From Ectopseudomonas khazarica (GTDB taxonomy: Bacteria > Pseudomonadota > Gammaproteobacteria > Pseudomonadales > Pseudomonadaceae), in assembly GCF_004521985.1 (NCBI RefSeq), contig NZ_SBHZ01000007.1:186001-250000 (forward strand): DNA of 64,000 nt. Reading direction: 5' to 3'. A model generated the notes under the pieces. It had not been told where the DNA came from. It searched no databases and worked only from the letters and a program-made list of their open reading frames with translations. Shown one piece after another: positions 18,872-27,516 of the stretch (positions within the stretch are counted from its first letter, which is position 1; the number at the start of each line of letters is the position of its first letter). The translations under genes were made by a program, and so were the position numbers.

Positions 18872-20125
18872 ATGAACAAGGCGACAGGGGTACTGGGCGG
18901 GTTGTTGCTGGTGGCTGCCCTGGCGGTGGGCGGGGTGACCTGGTGGTGGTCGATGCGTGCGCTGCCGCATCTGCAGACGGTGCAGATCCAGGGGCTGAGC
19001 GCGCAGCTGCTGAGCCAGGGCGAGGCGCGCCAGCGCCTGCTGCTGATCGCGCCGCCCGAGCAGGCGCTGGACGAGGCGCTGCTGCGACGGCTGGCTGACG
19101 CAGGAGACGTGCGCGTGCTGCAGATGCCCTTCGTGGCGCACGACTGCGGCGCGCAGCGGCGCCTGATCGTTCAGGCCAGCGGGCTGCTGGGCGGCAAGCC
19201 GACCCTCGTCGCCGGCGTCGGGCCGGCCGCCGCTTCGGCCTGGCGCTGGCTGGCCACGCAGGACGATGACCAGGCGCAGGCGCTGTCGGTGGGCTTCGAC
19301 CTGGGCCAGCCCGATTGCGCCGAGGCGCTGCCGAAGAAGGCCGCGCACGGCCACTGGATCGCCCTGTGGAACGACAACCCCGGCGATGCCAACGCGCGCT
19401 TCCTGCGCGAGCAGGGCAATGGCGAGCCGCGCATCGGCACCCTTGGGACGCCGCTGCCGACCCTGCTGGCCGACCAGTTGCAGCAGCTGCTTGCCGGCCA
19501 GGGCGCGCCGCTGCCGGTGGTCGAGCACCCTTCGGCGCAGGCGGCCGATACCCTGACCCTGTTCTACTCCGGTGACGGCGGCTGGCGCGATCTCGACCGG
19601 GCCTCGGCCGAGTACCTGGCCGCAGCCGGCTATCCGGTGGTGGGCATCGATACCCTGCGCTACTACTGGCAGCGCAAGAGCCCGGAACGCAGTGCCGCCG
19701 ACCTGTCGCGCCTGATGCAGGAGTACCGCGAGAAATGGCACATCAGGCGCTTCGTGCTGGCGGGCTATTCCTTCGGCGCCGACGTGCTGCCGGCGATCTA
19801 CAACCGTCTGCCGGCGAGTGACCAGCAGCAGGTGGATGCCATGCTGCTGCTGGCCTTCGCCCGCAGCGGCAGCTTCGAGATCGCCGTCAGCGGCTGGCTC
19901 GGCAAGGATGGCGCGGAGGCTGCCACCGGACCGGAGCTGCGCAAGGTTCCGGCGGCCAAGGTGTATTGCATCTACGGCAGCGAGGAAGCGGCCGAGAGCG
20001 GCTGCACCGAAGCCGGAGCCCCCGGAGAGCGCCTGCAGATCAGCGGTGGCCACCACTTCGACGGTGACTACGCGGCGCTGGCGCAGAAGATGCTGGCGGC
20101 GATCAGGGCGCGGCAGCAGCGTTAG
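18872..20125 (+). CDS. AcvB/VirJ-family aminoacyl-phospholipid hydrolase
   Basis: A 417-residue periplasmic alpha/beta hydrolase with an N-terminal membrane anchor or signal (ATGVLGGLLLVAALAVGG). The C-terminal VirJ domain has YSGDGGWRDLD, the nucleophile elbow AGYSFGAD and a terminal GGHHFDGDY carrying the probable catalytic His. Members next to mprF (PA0919; AcvB in Agrobacterium) hydrolyse the aminoacyl-phosphatidylglycerol made by MprF, so the pair forms a make-and-remove cycle. It starts one base after mprF stops, in the same operon. Confidence 0.88.
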   Translation: MNKATGVLGGLLLVAALAVGGVTWWWSMRALPHLQTVQIQGLSAQLLSQGEARQRLLLIAPPEQALDEALLRRLADAGDVRVLQMPFVAHDCGAQRRLIVQASGLLGGKPTLVAGVGPAAASAWRWLATQDDDQAQALSVGFDLGQPDCAEALPKKAAHGHWIALWNDNPGDANARFLREQGNGEPRIGTLGTPLPTLLADQLQQLLAGQGAPLPVVEHPSAQAADTLTLFYSGDGGWRDLDRASAEYLAAAGYPVVGIDTLRYYWQRKSPERSAADLSRLMQEYREKWHIRRFVLAGYSFGADVLPAIYNRLPASDQQQVDAMLLLAFARSGSFEIAVSGWLGKDGAEAATGPELRKVPAAKVYCIYGSEEAAESGCTEAGAPGERLQISGGHHFDGDYAALAQKMLAAIRARQQR

Positions 20126-20161
20126 TCTCGTTGACGCATGCCACTGAACTGGCGTGATTCC

Positions 20162-20209
20162 GTAGGAGCGGATTCATCCGTGAACAATCGCGGCTGAAGC
20201 CCCTCCTAC
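20162..20209. repeat. REP-like inverted repeat after virJ
   Basis: GTAGGAG (20162-20168) and CTCCTAC (20203-20209) bracket a 'cggctgaagcc' core. The same family recurs at 24.9-25.4, 28.8, 29.9, 33.0, 34.7, 36.3 and 46.4 kb. It lies between convergent virJ and ehuA. Confidence 0.7.
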
Positions 20210-20228
20210 GACAGGGCCTGCGACGGCC

Positions 20229-21008
20229 TCAGTGGGCCTCGTTCACCGCGCTGAGAAATGCCTGCGTGCGCTCCTGCTGCGGGTTGCCGAACAGCTCCTC
20301 GGGGGTGCCCTGTTCGTGGATGCGGCCCTGGTGGAAGAAGCACACGCGGTCGGCGAACTCGCGGGCGAAGCCCATCTGGTGGGTGACCATCAGCATGGTC
20401 AGGTTGTGCTCGCTGCCGAGGCGGCGGATCACCCCCAGCACTTCGCCGCACAGCTCCGGGTCGAGCGCCGAGGTGACCTCGTCGAACAGCATCACCTTGG
20501 GCCGCATCGCCAGCGCACGGGCGATCGCCACGCGCTGTTGCTGGCCGCCGGACAGTTGCGAGGGGAAATGGCGCAGCTTCTCGCTCAGACCGACCATCGC
20601 CAGCAGCTCCTCGGCGCGTTCGCTGGCTTCCTTCCGGCCCAGGCCGAGCACCTGCATCGGCGCCTCGATGACGTTCTGCAAGGCGCACATGTGCGGGAAC
20701 AGGTTGAAGCTCTGGAACACCATGCCGATCTTGCCGCGCACCTTGCGCTGGTAGCTGGCGCTGGCCGGCACCAGACGGCCGTCGCGGGTACTCATGTGGG
20801 TCAGCGGCTCGTCGTCGACGGCGATCAGGCCTTCGTCGATGCTTTCCAGGGTCATCAGTGCGCGCAGCAGGGTCGACTTGCCCGAGCCACTGGGGCCGAT
20901 GATCGCCACCTTCTCGCCGGGGGCGACATCCAGGTTGAGCTTGTCGAGCACGGTGAGGTTGCCGTAACGCTTGGTCACGTCGGTGAAGCGGACGATGGGC
21001 TGGGGCAT
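20229..21008 (-). CDS. ehuA: Ectoine/hydroxyectoine ABC transporter ATP-binding protein
   Basis: A 259-residue polar-amino-acid-type ABC ATPase. Walker A is GPSGSGKST, the Q-loop is in MVFQSFNLF, the signature is LSGGQQQR, Walker B is VMLFDEVTSALDPE, and the H-loop is in MVTHQ. It energises the EhuCD permease pair. Two starts are plausible: the ATG at 21008 (AGGGAGT seven bases upstream), used here, and an ATG at 21053 that overlaps the ehuD stop as ATGA and has its own GGAGGT. The ligand assignment to ectoines rests on the neighbouring enuR-eut-doe genes. Confidence 0.9.
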   Translation of the reverse strand: MPQPIVRFTDVTKRYGNLTVLDKLNLDVAPGEKVAIIGPSGSGKSTLLRALMTLESIDEGLIAVDDEPLTHMSTRDGRLVPASASYQRKVRGKIGMVFQSFNLFPHMCALQNVIEAPMQVLGLGRKEASERAEELLAMVGLSEKLRHFPSQLSGGQQQRVAIARALAMRPKVMLFDEVTSALDPELCGEVLGVIRRLGSEHNLTMLMVTHQMGFAREFADRVCFFHQGRIHEQGTPEELFGNPQQERTQAFLSAVNEAH

Positions 21009-21049
21009 GCTGGAACTCCCTGCAGCGGCGGTCGAGTTGATAAAAGCAG

Positions 21050-21712
21050 TCATCGGGCAGTGACCTCCAGGCGATCTTCCATGCGCCGCACGCACCAGGC
21101 CAGGACCAGGCTGAGGGCGAGGAAGAACAGGCCGACCAGGGTGATGGGCTCGAGGTAGCGGAAGCTCTCCGAGCCGATGTTCTTGGCTTGCTGCATGATC
21201 TCCACCACGGTGATCGCGGACAGCACCGGGGTGTCCTTGAGCATGGCCACCAGGTAGTTGCCCAGCGCGGGGAGGATCGGCCGCAGCGCCTGCGGCAGGA
21301 TGATCTGCCGGTACGCCGACAGCTGCGCCATGTTCAGCGCCGTCACCGCTTCCCACTGGCCGCGCGGCACGGCGTCGAGGCCGGCGCGATAGACCTCGGC
21401 GGTGTAGCAGGCGTAATGCAGGGCGATGCCGAGGATCCCCGCCTGCAGCGCGGTGAGGTTCAGCCCGTAGTTGGGGAACACGTAGAACAGGAAGTACACC
21501 TGGATCAGCAGCGGCGTGCTGCGGATGAATTCGATCAGCCCGGCCACCGGCCAGGACAGCCACAGGTGCCTGCTCCGCCGGGCGATGGCCAGCAGCAGGC
21601 CGACGACGATGGCGATGGCGAAGCCGGCGAAGGTGATCAGCAGGGTATTGAGCGAGGCCTTGAGCAGGTCCGGAAGGATGCTCAGGGCGAAGTCCCAGTC
21701 GAAGAAGTTCAT
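21050..21712 (-). CDS. ehuD: Ectoine/hydroxyectoine ABC transporter permease EhuD
   Basis: A 220-residue inner-membrane permease of the HisMQ family with about five helices. The ABC-contact EAA loop is visible as GQWEAVTALNMAQLSAYRQIILPQALR. It starts with a four-base ATGA overlap with ehuC, so the two permeases are translationally coupled. Confidence 0.88.
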   Translation of the reverse strand: MNFFDWDFALSILPDLLKASLNTLLITFAGFAIAIVVGLLLAIARRSRHLWLSWPVAGLIEFIRSTPLLIQVYFLFYVFPNYGLNLTALQAGILGIALHYACYTAEVYRAGLDAVPRGQWEAVTALNMAQLSAYRQIILPQALRPILPALGNYLVAMLKDTPVLSAITVVEIMQQAKNIGSESFRYLEPITLVGLFFLALSLVLAWCVRRMEDRLEVTAR

Positions 21713-22368
21713 TGCAGGCCTCCGCGCATCCGGCCACGGGCAAGGCGTCGTTCCAGCAGGCGCATGCCGAGGTTGATCACCTGTGCCATGAGGAAATACA
21801 GCAGCAGCGCCAGGGCGAAGATCTCCAGGGTCATGAAGGTCGCCTGGTCCAGCTGGCGGGCACGGAAGGCCAGGTCCGACAGGGTGATCAGCGACACCAG
21901 CGAGGTGTTCTTCAGCAGCTCGATCAGCAGGTTGGTGCCGGGTGGAATCGCCGCCAGCAGGGCCTGTGGCAGGATGATGCGGGTGAAGCGCCGCAACGGC
22001 GTCATGTTCAGCGCGGTGCAGGCTTCGTACTGGCCTTTGGCGACCGAACGGATGGCGCCGCGCATGACTTCCGCGCCATAGGCGCCGATGTGCAGGCCGA
22101 GGCCGACCACGGCCACGGCGAAGGCGCTCATCTCGATGTTGAACGGCGGCATCGGCAGCACGAAGTACAGCCAGAACAGCTGCACCAGCAGCGAGGTGCC
22201 ACGGAAGATCTCGATGTAGGTGATCGCCAGCCAGCGCAGCGGGCCGATCGGCGACAGCCGGCCGAGGGCGGCGAGCACGGCGCTGGCAATCGCCAGCAGC
22301 GAGCCCCAGAAGGTGACTTGCACGGTGACCCAGGCGCCTTGCAACAGCAGGGGGAGAAGATCGGTCAT
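21709..22368 (-). CDS. ehuC: Ectoine/hydroxyectoine ABC transporter permease EhuC
   Basis: A 219-residue HisMQ-type permease, partner of EhuD. The EAA loop reads GQYEACTALNMTPLRRFTRIILPQALL. The N-terminus is a membrane helix (LLQGAWVTVQVTFWGSLLAIA). It is separated from ehuB by a 60-base gap with a strong hairpin. Confidence 0.88.
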   Translation of the reverse strand: MTDLLPLLLQGAWVTVQVTFWGSLLAIASAVLAALGRLSPIGPLRWLAITYIEIFRGTSLLVQLFWLYFVLPMPPFNIEMSAFAVAVVGLGLHIGAYGAEVMRGAIRSVAKGQYEACTALNMTPLRRFTRIILPQALLAAIPPGTNLLIELLKNTSLVSLITLSDLAFRARQLDQATFMTLEIFALALLLYFLMAQVINLGMRLLERRLARGRMRGGLQ

Positions 22369-22394
22369 GAATGTCTACCGGTCGAAGGATTCAT

Positions 22395-22416
22395 GCCGCG
22401 CACTGGCGTGCGCGGC
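22395..22416 (-). other. Hairpin between ehuB and ehuC
   Basis: GCCGCGCAC-TGGC-GTGCGCGGC is a perfect 9-bp stem with a 4-nt loop and no U-tract. In binding-protein operons such hairpins typically protect the upstream message from 3' decay and raise the level of the binding protein over the permeases. Confidence 0.6.
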
Positions 22417-22428
22417 AGACACCGCAGG

Positions 22429-23274
22429 TTACTGAGCGCAGAGTTCGGCAGCGGTCTTGTCGGTGATGTTGGACTGGTCGAAGCCGAAGGGCTTCACCGT
22501 GGCCAGGTGATCCTCGCTGCCGAGCCATTTTTTCAGCGCGGCGTTCACCGCATCGCGCAGATCCTTGTCTTCCGGGCGGAAGGCCAGGGCGCCATAGCCG
22601 GTGTGGGCCGGGTCGTCGTTGAATTCGGCGATGGCCTCGACGCCGTCGCCACCCTTCTCGGCCAGGCCCTTCATGGTCAGCTGGGTGCCGACCGCCGCAT
22701 CGGCGCGACCGGCGCGCACGGCCTGCAGCTGGGCGGTGGTGTCCGGCACCTGGAGAATCTGCTCGTCGGTGATACCGGCGCTGCGGGCGTATCCGAGGTT
22801 CACCGTACCGGCCATGATCGCCACCTTGGCACCGCTCTTGGCGATGTCTGCATAGCTGTGCAGGTTCTTCGGGTTGCCGGCCTTGGTCAGCAGGGTATCG
22901 GGCAACTGGTAGTGCGGATCGGTGAACAGCACCTGCTTGCAGCGTTCGGGGGTGATGTACATGCCGGCGGCGATCAGGTCGAAACGACTGGCACGCAGGC
23001 CGGGAATCAGTGAACCCCATTCGGTGAGCACCGGGTTGATGGTCTTGACGCCCATCTGCTCGAAGATCTTCCTGACGATCTCCGGCGACTCGCCGGTGAC
23101 GCTGCCGTCCAGCGCGGTGTAGGCGAAGGGCGTCTCGTTGGCGTAGCCGATGCGCACGCTGCTGCTGTCCTTGACCTTGTCCAGGGTCGAGGCCTGGACG
23201 CCGGCGACGAAACCGCCGAGCAAGGCGCAGGTCAGTGCGAGGTGACCGAAGCGGGAGGGGATAACGCTACTCAT
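22429..23274 (-). CDS. ehuB: Ectoine/hydroxyectoine substrate-binding protein EhuB
   Basis: A 281-residue periplasmic solute-binding protein of the polar amino acid family. A signal peptide is evident (HLALTCALLGGFVAGVQAS). The bilobed core starts with VRIGYANETPFAYT and includes LIPGLRASRFDLIAAGMYIT. The family (SBP_bac_3) and its place as the first gene of ehuBCDA, divergent from enuR, indicate ectoine and 5-hydroxyectoine as ligands. AGGAGAAC lies eight bases upstream of the ATG. Confidence 0.9.
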   Translation of the reverse strand: MSSVIPSRFGHLALTCALLGGFVAGVQASTLDKVKDSSSVRIGYANETPFAYTALDGSVTGESPEIVRKIFEQMGVKTINPVLTEWGSLIPGLRASRFDLIAAGMYITPERCKQVLFTDPHYQLPDTLLTKAGNPKNLHSYADIAKSGAKVAIMAGTVNLGYARSAGITDEQILQVPDTTAQLQAVRAGRADAAVGTQLTMKGLAEKGGDGVEAIAEFNDDPAHTGYGALAFRPEDKDLRDAVNAALKKWLGSEDHLATVKPFGFDQSNITDKTAAELCAQ

Positions 23275-23455
23275 CTTGGTGTTCTCCTGTTTCTTGTAGT
23301 CCGCCAGCGGCGGCGTGCTGTGTTAGGAGGCAGGTAAATCAAGAGCGTTGGCGCGCAGATCGGGACCTGCGCCGGCCGGGTGGTGTTGTTCTGGGGTGCC
23401 GAGGCACTGTTCTCCACCCTTGGCCCGAGCATACAAAGGGTTTTTTCGCTGCGGC

Positions 23456-23472
23456 ATTGCACTAGGACAATT
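23456..23472. promoter_or_regulatory. Candidate EnuR operator upstream of enuR/ehuB
   Basis: ATTGCACTAGGACAATT lies 55 bases before the enuR start. It matches the reverse complement of a site before eutB (25482-25498) at 14 of 17 positions, and contains ATTG-N8-CAAT symmetry. I found no third copy in the cluster. Confidence 0.5.
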
Positions 23473-23527
23473 GAATCGCACTGCCCCACGCGGGATGCTT
23501 GCCTGCAGTCGCCAGAGGAAGCCATCG

Positions 23528-24925
23528 ATGCAGAACTGGAAGAAGGCCCTGGCCAACGCGCGTCCGGGCGAGTCGAAATACAAGCTCCTGGTCCAGGCGG
23601 TCGCCGCCGACATCGAACAGGGTAACCTGATCGACGGTCAACGGTTGCCCCCGCAGCGGCAGGTCTCCGATGCCCTGGGCATCAGCGTGCAGACCGTGAC
23701 CAACGCCTACAAGGAGCTGGAGCGCCAGGGCCGCGTGCGCTGCGAGGTGGGCCGTGGCAGCTTCGTCTCGCGGCGCACCAGCGAGCGGGTGGCCAGCAGC
23801 ATGCTCGACCGCAGCGAGCAGGCGCTGATGGACTTTTCCAACGCGCGCATCCTCCACACCGAGGCCCACGATCGCCTGTGGCGGCAGACCTGCCTGGAGC
23901 TGGCGCAGGAACCTGACCAGCCCTGGATTCACGCCTTCCGCCCGATTGCCGGCATGCAGCACCAGCGCGAGGCGGCGGTACGCTGGCTGGCACGTCTGGG
24001 CATGGATGTGGGGACAGAGGACGTGTTGCTGACCAGCGGCGCGGCCCACGGCATCTTCCTCGCCCTGGCGACGCTGGCCGGCCCGGATGACGTGGTGCTC
24101 TGCGAAGGCCTGACCGACCACGGCGCCATCGGCAGCTCGCAGGTGCTCGGCTTTACCCTCAAGGGACTGGAGATGGACCGCCACGGGTTGAATCCCGAGC
24201 ACTTCGAGGACATGTGCGGCAACGAGCGCATCACCGCGCTGGTCTGTACGCCCAACCTGAACAACCCGACCAGCGCGCTGATGCCCGATGAGCGCCGCCG
24301 CGAGATCGCCGAGATCGCCCGTCGCTATGGCGTGTACATCATCGAGGACGACGTCTACGGCCCGCTGCTGGCCGGTCAGCAGGCCTCGCGGCCGCTGAGC
24401 CATTACGCGCCGGAGCTGTCGTTCTACTGCACCAGCCTGACCAAGTCGGTGCTCACCGGCCTGCGCATCGGCTACCTGGTGATGCCCAAGCGCCTGGCGC
24501 TGCGCACCGAGAGCATCCTGCGGGTCAACAGCTGGATGGCGCCGTCGCTGCTCGGCGAAGTGGCGACGCGCTGGATCGACTCCGGCGAAGCCGAGGACCT
24601 GGTGCAGCTGCAGCGTCAGCTCCTGGCCAACCGCCAGGCGCTGGTCGAGCAGGAGCTGGGCGAGCACCTGATCGGCAACCACCCCTACTCGCTCAACAGC
24701 TGGCTGCGCGTGCCGGAGGGCTGGGAGACCGACAGCCTGCTGCGCGAGCTGCGCCGACGCAACGTGGCGCTGACCCTGCCCGACCCCTTCGTCCCGCCCG
24801 GCATGCCCAGGCCACGCGCGGTACGGCTGTGCGTCGGCGCCGAATGCAGCGAGGCGAAGATGCGCCAGGGCGTGCAGATCGTCCGTGACGTGTTCGGCCA
24901 GTACCCGAAGGTGCATGATTTTTGA
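23528..24925 (+). CDS. enuR: EnuR, MocR/GntR-type PLP-dependent regulator of ectoine catabolism
   Basis: A 465-residue MocR-family regulator. It has an N-terminal GntR winged helix (residues about 15-85; RLPPQRQVSDALGIS and VTNAYKELERQGRV) fused to an aminotransferase class I fold. The PLP-binding lysine is Lys306 in the TSLTKS motif, with YIIEDDVYGPL containing the PLP-contacting Asp. EnuR proteins repress ectoine catabolic genes and are relieved by N-acetyl-diaminobutyrate and diaminobutyrate bound to PLP. The ATG at 23528 follows GAGGAAG by seven bases. The gene is divergent from ehuB and upstream of eutB-eutC-doeA-doeB. Confidence 0.9.
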   Translation: MQNWKKALANARPGESKYKLLVQAVAADIEQGNLIDGQRLPPQRQVSDALGISVQTVTNAYKELERQGRVRCEVGRGSFVSRRTSERVASSMLDRSEQALMDFSNARILHTEAHDRLWRQTCLELAQEPDQPWIHAFRPIAGMQHQREAAVRWLARLGMDVGTEDVLLTSGAAHGIFLALATLAGPDDVVLCEGLTDHGAIGSSQVLGFTLKGLEMDRHGLNPEHFEDMCGNERITALVCTPNLNNPTSALMPDERRREIAEIARRYGVYIIEDDVYGPLLAGQQASRPLSHYAPELSFYCTSLTKSVLTGLRIGYLVMPKRLALRTESILRVNSWMAPSLLGEVATRWIDSGEAEDLVQLQRQLLANRQALVEQELGEHLIGNHPYSLNSWLRVPEGWETDSLLRELRRRNVALTLPDPFVPPGMPRPRAVRLCVGAECSEAKMRQGVQIVRDVFGQYPKVHDF

Positions 24926-25480
24926 GAACCGTAGGGTGGACGTCGCTTTTCACGTCCACCGTGATGGTGGATCGGTGAAGCGTGATCCACCCTGCGTTCA
25001 CTGGCGTGAGGGGTGCGTTTCGCGGCTGAAGCCGCTCCTACGACCCGCCCCGTAGCGCGGATGAAATCCGGGAACGTAGGGTGGACGTCGCTTTTCACGT
25101 CCACCGCAACGGTGGATCGGTGAAGCGTGATCCACCCTGCGTTCACTGGCGTGAGGTGTACGTTTCGCGGCTGAAGCCGCTCCTACCACCTGCCGTAGCC
25201 CGGATGAAATCCGGGAATGTGGGGTGGACGTCGCTTTTCACGTCCACCGCAACGGTGGATCGGTGAAGCGTGATCCACCCTGCGTTCACTGGCGTGAGGC
25301 GTACGTTTCGCGGCTGAAGCCGCTCCTACCACCTGCCGTAGCCCGGATGAAATCCGGGAACGTAGGGTGGACGTCGCCTTTTACGTCCACCGCAACGGTG
25401 GATCGATACAGCGTGATCCACCCTGCGTTCGCCGGTGTGACGACACCCTTGCGGCAATGCCTATCCGCAAGCCGAAGAAA
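24926..25480. repeat. Tandem repeat array, 143-145 bp unit, about 3.5 copies
   Basis: The gap between enuR and eutB holds no supported gene. Units begin with 'gtagggtggacgtcgc' at 24931, 25076, 25219 (variant gtgggg) and 25362, so the spacing is 145, 143 and 143 bases; the fourth copy decays near 25440. Each unit chains several hairpins: GGTGGACG/CGTCCACC, GGTGGATC/GATCCACC, a 'cggctgaagccgctcctac' REP core and CGGAT/ATCCG. Short open frames on both strands repeat with the unit and look like repeat-encoded noise. The remainder to 25555 holds the candidate operator and the eutB promoter. Confidence 0.88.
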
Positions 25481-25481
25481 A

Positions 25482-25498
25482 AATCGTCCTAGTACATT
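25482..25498. promoter_or_regulatory. Candidate EnuR operator upstream of eutB
   Basis: AATCGTCCTAGTACATT lies 58 bases before the eutB start. Its reverse complement differs from the site near enuR at only 3 of 17 positions, and its centre GTCCTAGTAC is a near palindrome. Confidence 0.5.
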
Positions 25499-25555
25499 CG
25501 GTCAGTCAATTTCCCGCTCATACACTCGGCCGCACACCTTCACGGAACGTGCGCC

Positions 25556-26527
25556 ATGCCCTCCATCGCCTTCGATGACCTGCTCCAGGCCCGCCAGCGT
25601 ATCGCCGGCCTGGTGCGCCAGACGCCGCTGGAGCACTCGCCCAGCCTGAGCCGCCTGCTCGGCGTGCCGGTGTGGCTGAAGCTGGAGTCGCAGCAGGCCA
25701 CCGGCAGCTTCAAGCTGCGTGGCGCGAGCAACGCGGTGGCGCAGCTGGATGCCGGGCGCAAGCGCTGCGGCGTGGTCACCGCCTCCACCGGTAACCACGG
25801 TCGCGCGCTGGCCTTTGCCGCCGCGCAGCAGGGCGTGAAGGCCATCGTCTGCCTGTCCGAGCTGGTGCCGCAGAACAAGGTGCGCGCCATCCGCGAGCTG
25901 GGCGCCGAGGTGGTGATCAGCGGCCGCAGCCAGGACGATGCCCAGCTCGAAGCGCTGCGCATCGCCCGCGAGCAGGGCGCGGCGTTCATCCCGCCCTTCG
26001 ACCATCCCCATGTGATCGCCGGCCAGGGCAGCCTGGGCCTGGAGATTCTCGAGCAATGCCCGGACGTCTGCGAGGTGCTGGTGCCGCTGTCCGGCGGCGG
26101 TCTGTTTGCCGGCGTGGCGCTGGCGATCAAGGCGGCCAGCCCGGCAATTCGCGCTCACGGCATCAGCATGCGGCTGGGGGCGGCAATGCACGCCAGCCTG
26201 GAGGCCGGCGCACCGGTCGAGGTGGAGGAGCTGCCGACCCTGGCCGACTCCCTTGGCGGCGGCATCGGCCTGGACAACCGCTACACCTACGCCATCACCC
26301 GCGACCTGTGCGACCAGGTGCATCTGCTCGACGAGGCGTCCATCGCCCGCGGCATCCGCCACGCCTACCGCGAGGAGCGACTGGTGGTCGAAGGTGCGGC
26401 CGCAGTGGGCATCGCCGCGCTGCTCGACGGCCTGATTCAACCGCGAGGTCCGGTGGTGGTGGTGATCAGCGGGCGCAACATCGATATCGACCAGCACCTG
26501 CGCATCATCAATGGTGCGGAAGCCTGA
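25556..26527 (+). CDS. eutB: EutB, threonine-dehydratase-like enzyme of hydroxyectoine use
   Basis: A 323-residue fold-type II PLP enzyme of the serine/threonine dehydratase family. The PLP lysine is in GSFKLRGA, the substrate loop is STGNHGRA, and the phosphate-binding glycine loop is SGGGLFAG. Genes of this type next to eutC, doeA and doeB are called eutB and are thought to take part in converting 5-hydroxyectoine to ectoine. It starts the catabolic operon and ends nine bases before eutC. General threonine dehydratase activity cannot be excluded from sequence. Confidence 0.85.
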   Translation: MPSIAFDDLLQARQRIAGLVRQTPLEHSPSLSRLLGVPVWLKLESQQATGSFKLRGASNAVAQLDAGRKRCGVVTASTGNHGRALAFAAAQQGVKAIVCLSELVPQNKVRAIRELGAEVVISGRSQDDAQLEALRIAREQGAAFIPPFDHPHVIAGQGSLGLEILEQCPDVCEVLVPLSGGGLFAGVALAIKAASPAIRAHGISMRLGAAMHASLEAGAPVEVEELPTLADSLGGGIGLDNRYTYAITRDLCDQVHLLDEASIARGIRHAYREERLVVEGAAAVGIAALLDGLIQPRGPVVVVISGRNIDIDQHLRIINGAEA

Positions 26528-26536
26528 GGAGTGGCC

Positions 26537-27514
26537 ATGGCCAAGACCCTGATTCTCAACCAGGCCGACCTGCGCGCCTGCGTCGGCCTCGACAGCGCCA
26601 GCCTGGCGGTGGTGGAGAACGCCTTCCGCCTGCTCGCCACCGCTGCCGTGGCCATGCCGCCGATCCTGCGTCTGGACGTCCCCGAGCACAACGGCGAGGT
26701 GGACGTGAAGACCGCCTACCTGCCGGGCGTTGCGCACTTCGCCATCAAGGTCAGCCCCGGATTCTTCGACAACCCCAAGCTTGGCCTGCCCAGCCTCAAC
26801 GGTCTGATGATGCTGTTTTCCGCGCAGACCGGCCTGGCCGACGCCCTGCTGCTGGACAACGGCTACCTCACCGCCGTGCGCACCGCGGCTGCCGGCGCCG
26901 TCGCGGCCCGCTGGCTGGCGCGCGAGGACGCCGGGGTGGTCGCCATTCTCGGCGCCGGCGAGCAGGCGCGCTTGCAGTTGCAGGCGCTGCGCCTGGTGCG
27001 CGAAGTACGCGAGGTGCGTATCTGGGCACGCGACCCGGCCAAGGCCCGCGCCATGGCTGCCGAGCTGGAGGATGCCCGCGCCGTGGACAGCGTCGACGCC
27101 GCGCTGGAGGGCGCCGATATCGCCGTCAGCACCACGCCCAGCCGTGAACCGCTGATCCAACCCCGGCACCTGCGCCCCGGCCTGCACATCACCGCCATGG
27201 GCTCGGACGCCGAACACAAGAACGAGATCGCCCCGGCCGTGCTGGCGCAGGTCGACGCCTATGTCGCCGACCGCCTGAGCCAGACCCGCGTGCTCGGCGA
27301 GCTCAACCACGCCATCGCCGCAGGCCTGGTGGCTGCCGATGCCGACTTCGCCGAACTGGGCCAGGTGATCGCCGGCCAGCGCCCCGGGCGCAGCGCAGAT
27401 GAGCAGATCACCCTGTGCGACCTGACCGGCACCGGCGCCCAGGACACCGCCATCGCCAGCCTGGCCTATCAGCGTGCGCGGCAGGCCGGCAAAGGCCTCA
27501 ACTTCGATTCATGA
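26537..27514 (+). CDS. eutC: EutC, ornithine cyclodeaminase/mu-crystallin family enzyme
   Basis: A 325-residue NAD(P)-dependent enzyme of the ornithine cyclodeaminase/mu-crystallin family. The Rossmann dinucleotide motif is AILGAGEQA, with GYLTAVRTAAAGAVAARWL upstream and ITAMGSDAEHKNEI downstream. With EutB it is associated with hydroxyectoine breakdown. I chose the ATG at 26537, five bases after GAGGAG, over a GTG at 26531 that would sit on the ribosome binding site. The arylmalonate-decarboxylase-like EutA that accompanies EutBC in some bacteria is absent here. Confidence 0.85.
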   Translation: MAKTLILNQADLRACVGLDSASLAVVENAFRLLATAAVAMPPILRLDVPEHNGEVDVKTAYLPGVAHFAIKVSPGFFDNPKLGLPSLNGLMMLFSAQTGLADALLLDNGYLTAVRTAAAGAVAARWLAREDAGVVAILGAGEQARLQLQALRLVREVREVRIWARDPAKARAMAAELEDARAVDSVDAALEGADIAVSTTPSREPLIQPRHLRPGLHITAMGSDAEHKNEIAPAVLAQVDAYVADRLSQTRVLGELNHAIAAGLVAADADFAELGQVIAGQRPGRSADEQITLCDLTGTGAQDTAIASLAYQRARQAGKGLNFDS

Positions 27515-27516
27515 CT

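Noticed and set aside
24685..25266. Several 60-150 residue open frames repeated within the 24.9-25.4 kb array
   Set aside because: They recur with the repeat unit on both strands and have no independent support; treated as repeat-encoded noise.
24926..25480. Possible CRISPR array
   Set aside because: The period (143-145 bp) is far too long, there are no short direct repeats with unique spacers, and no cas genes are near.
25502..27310. A 602-residue frame antisense to eutB-eutC
   Set aside because: Shadow of two real PLP/NAD enzyme genes, running into the promoter of eutB.
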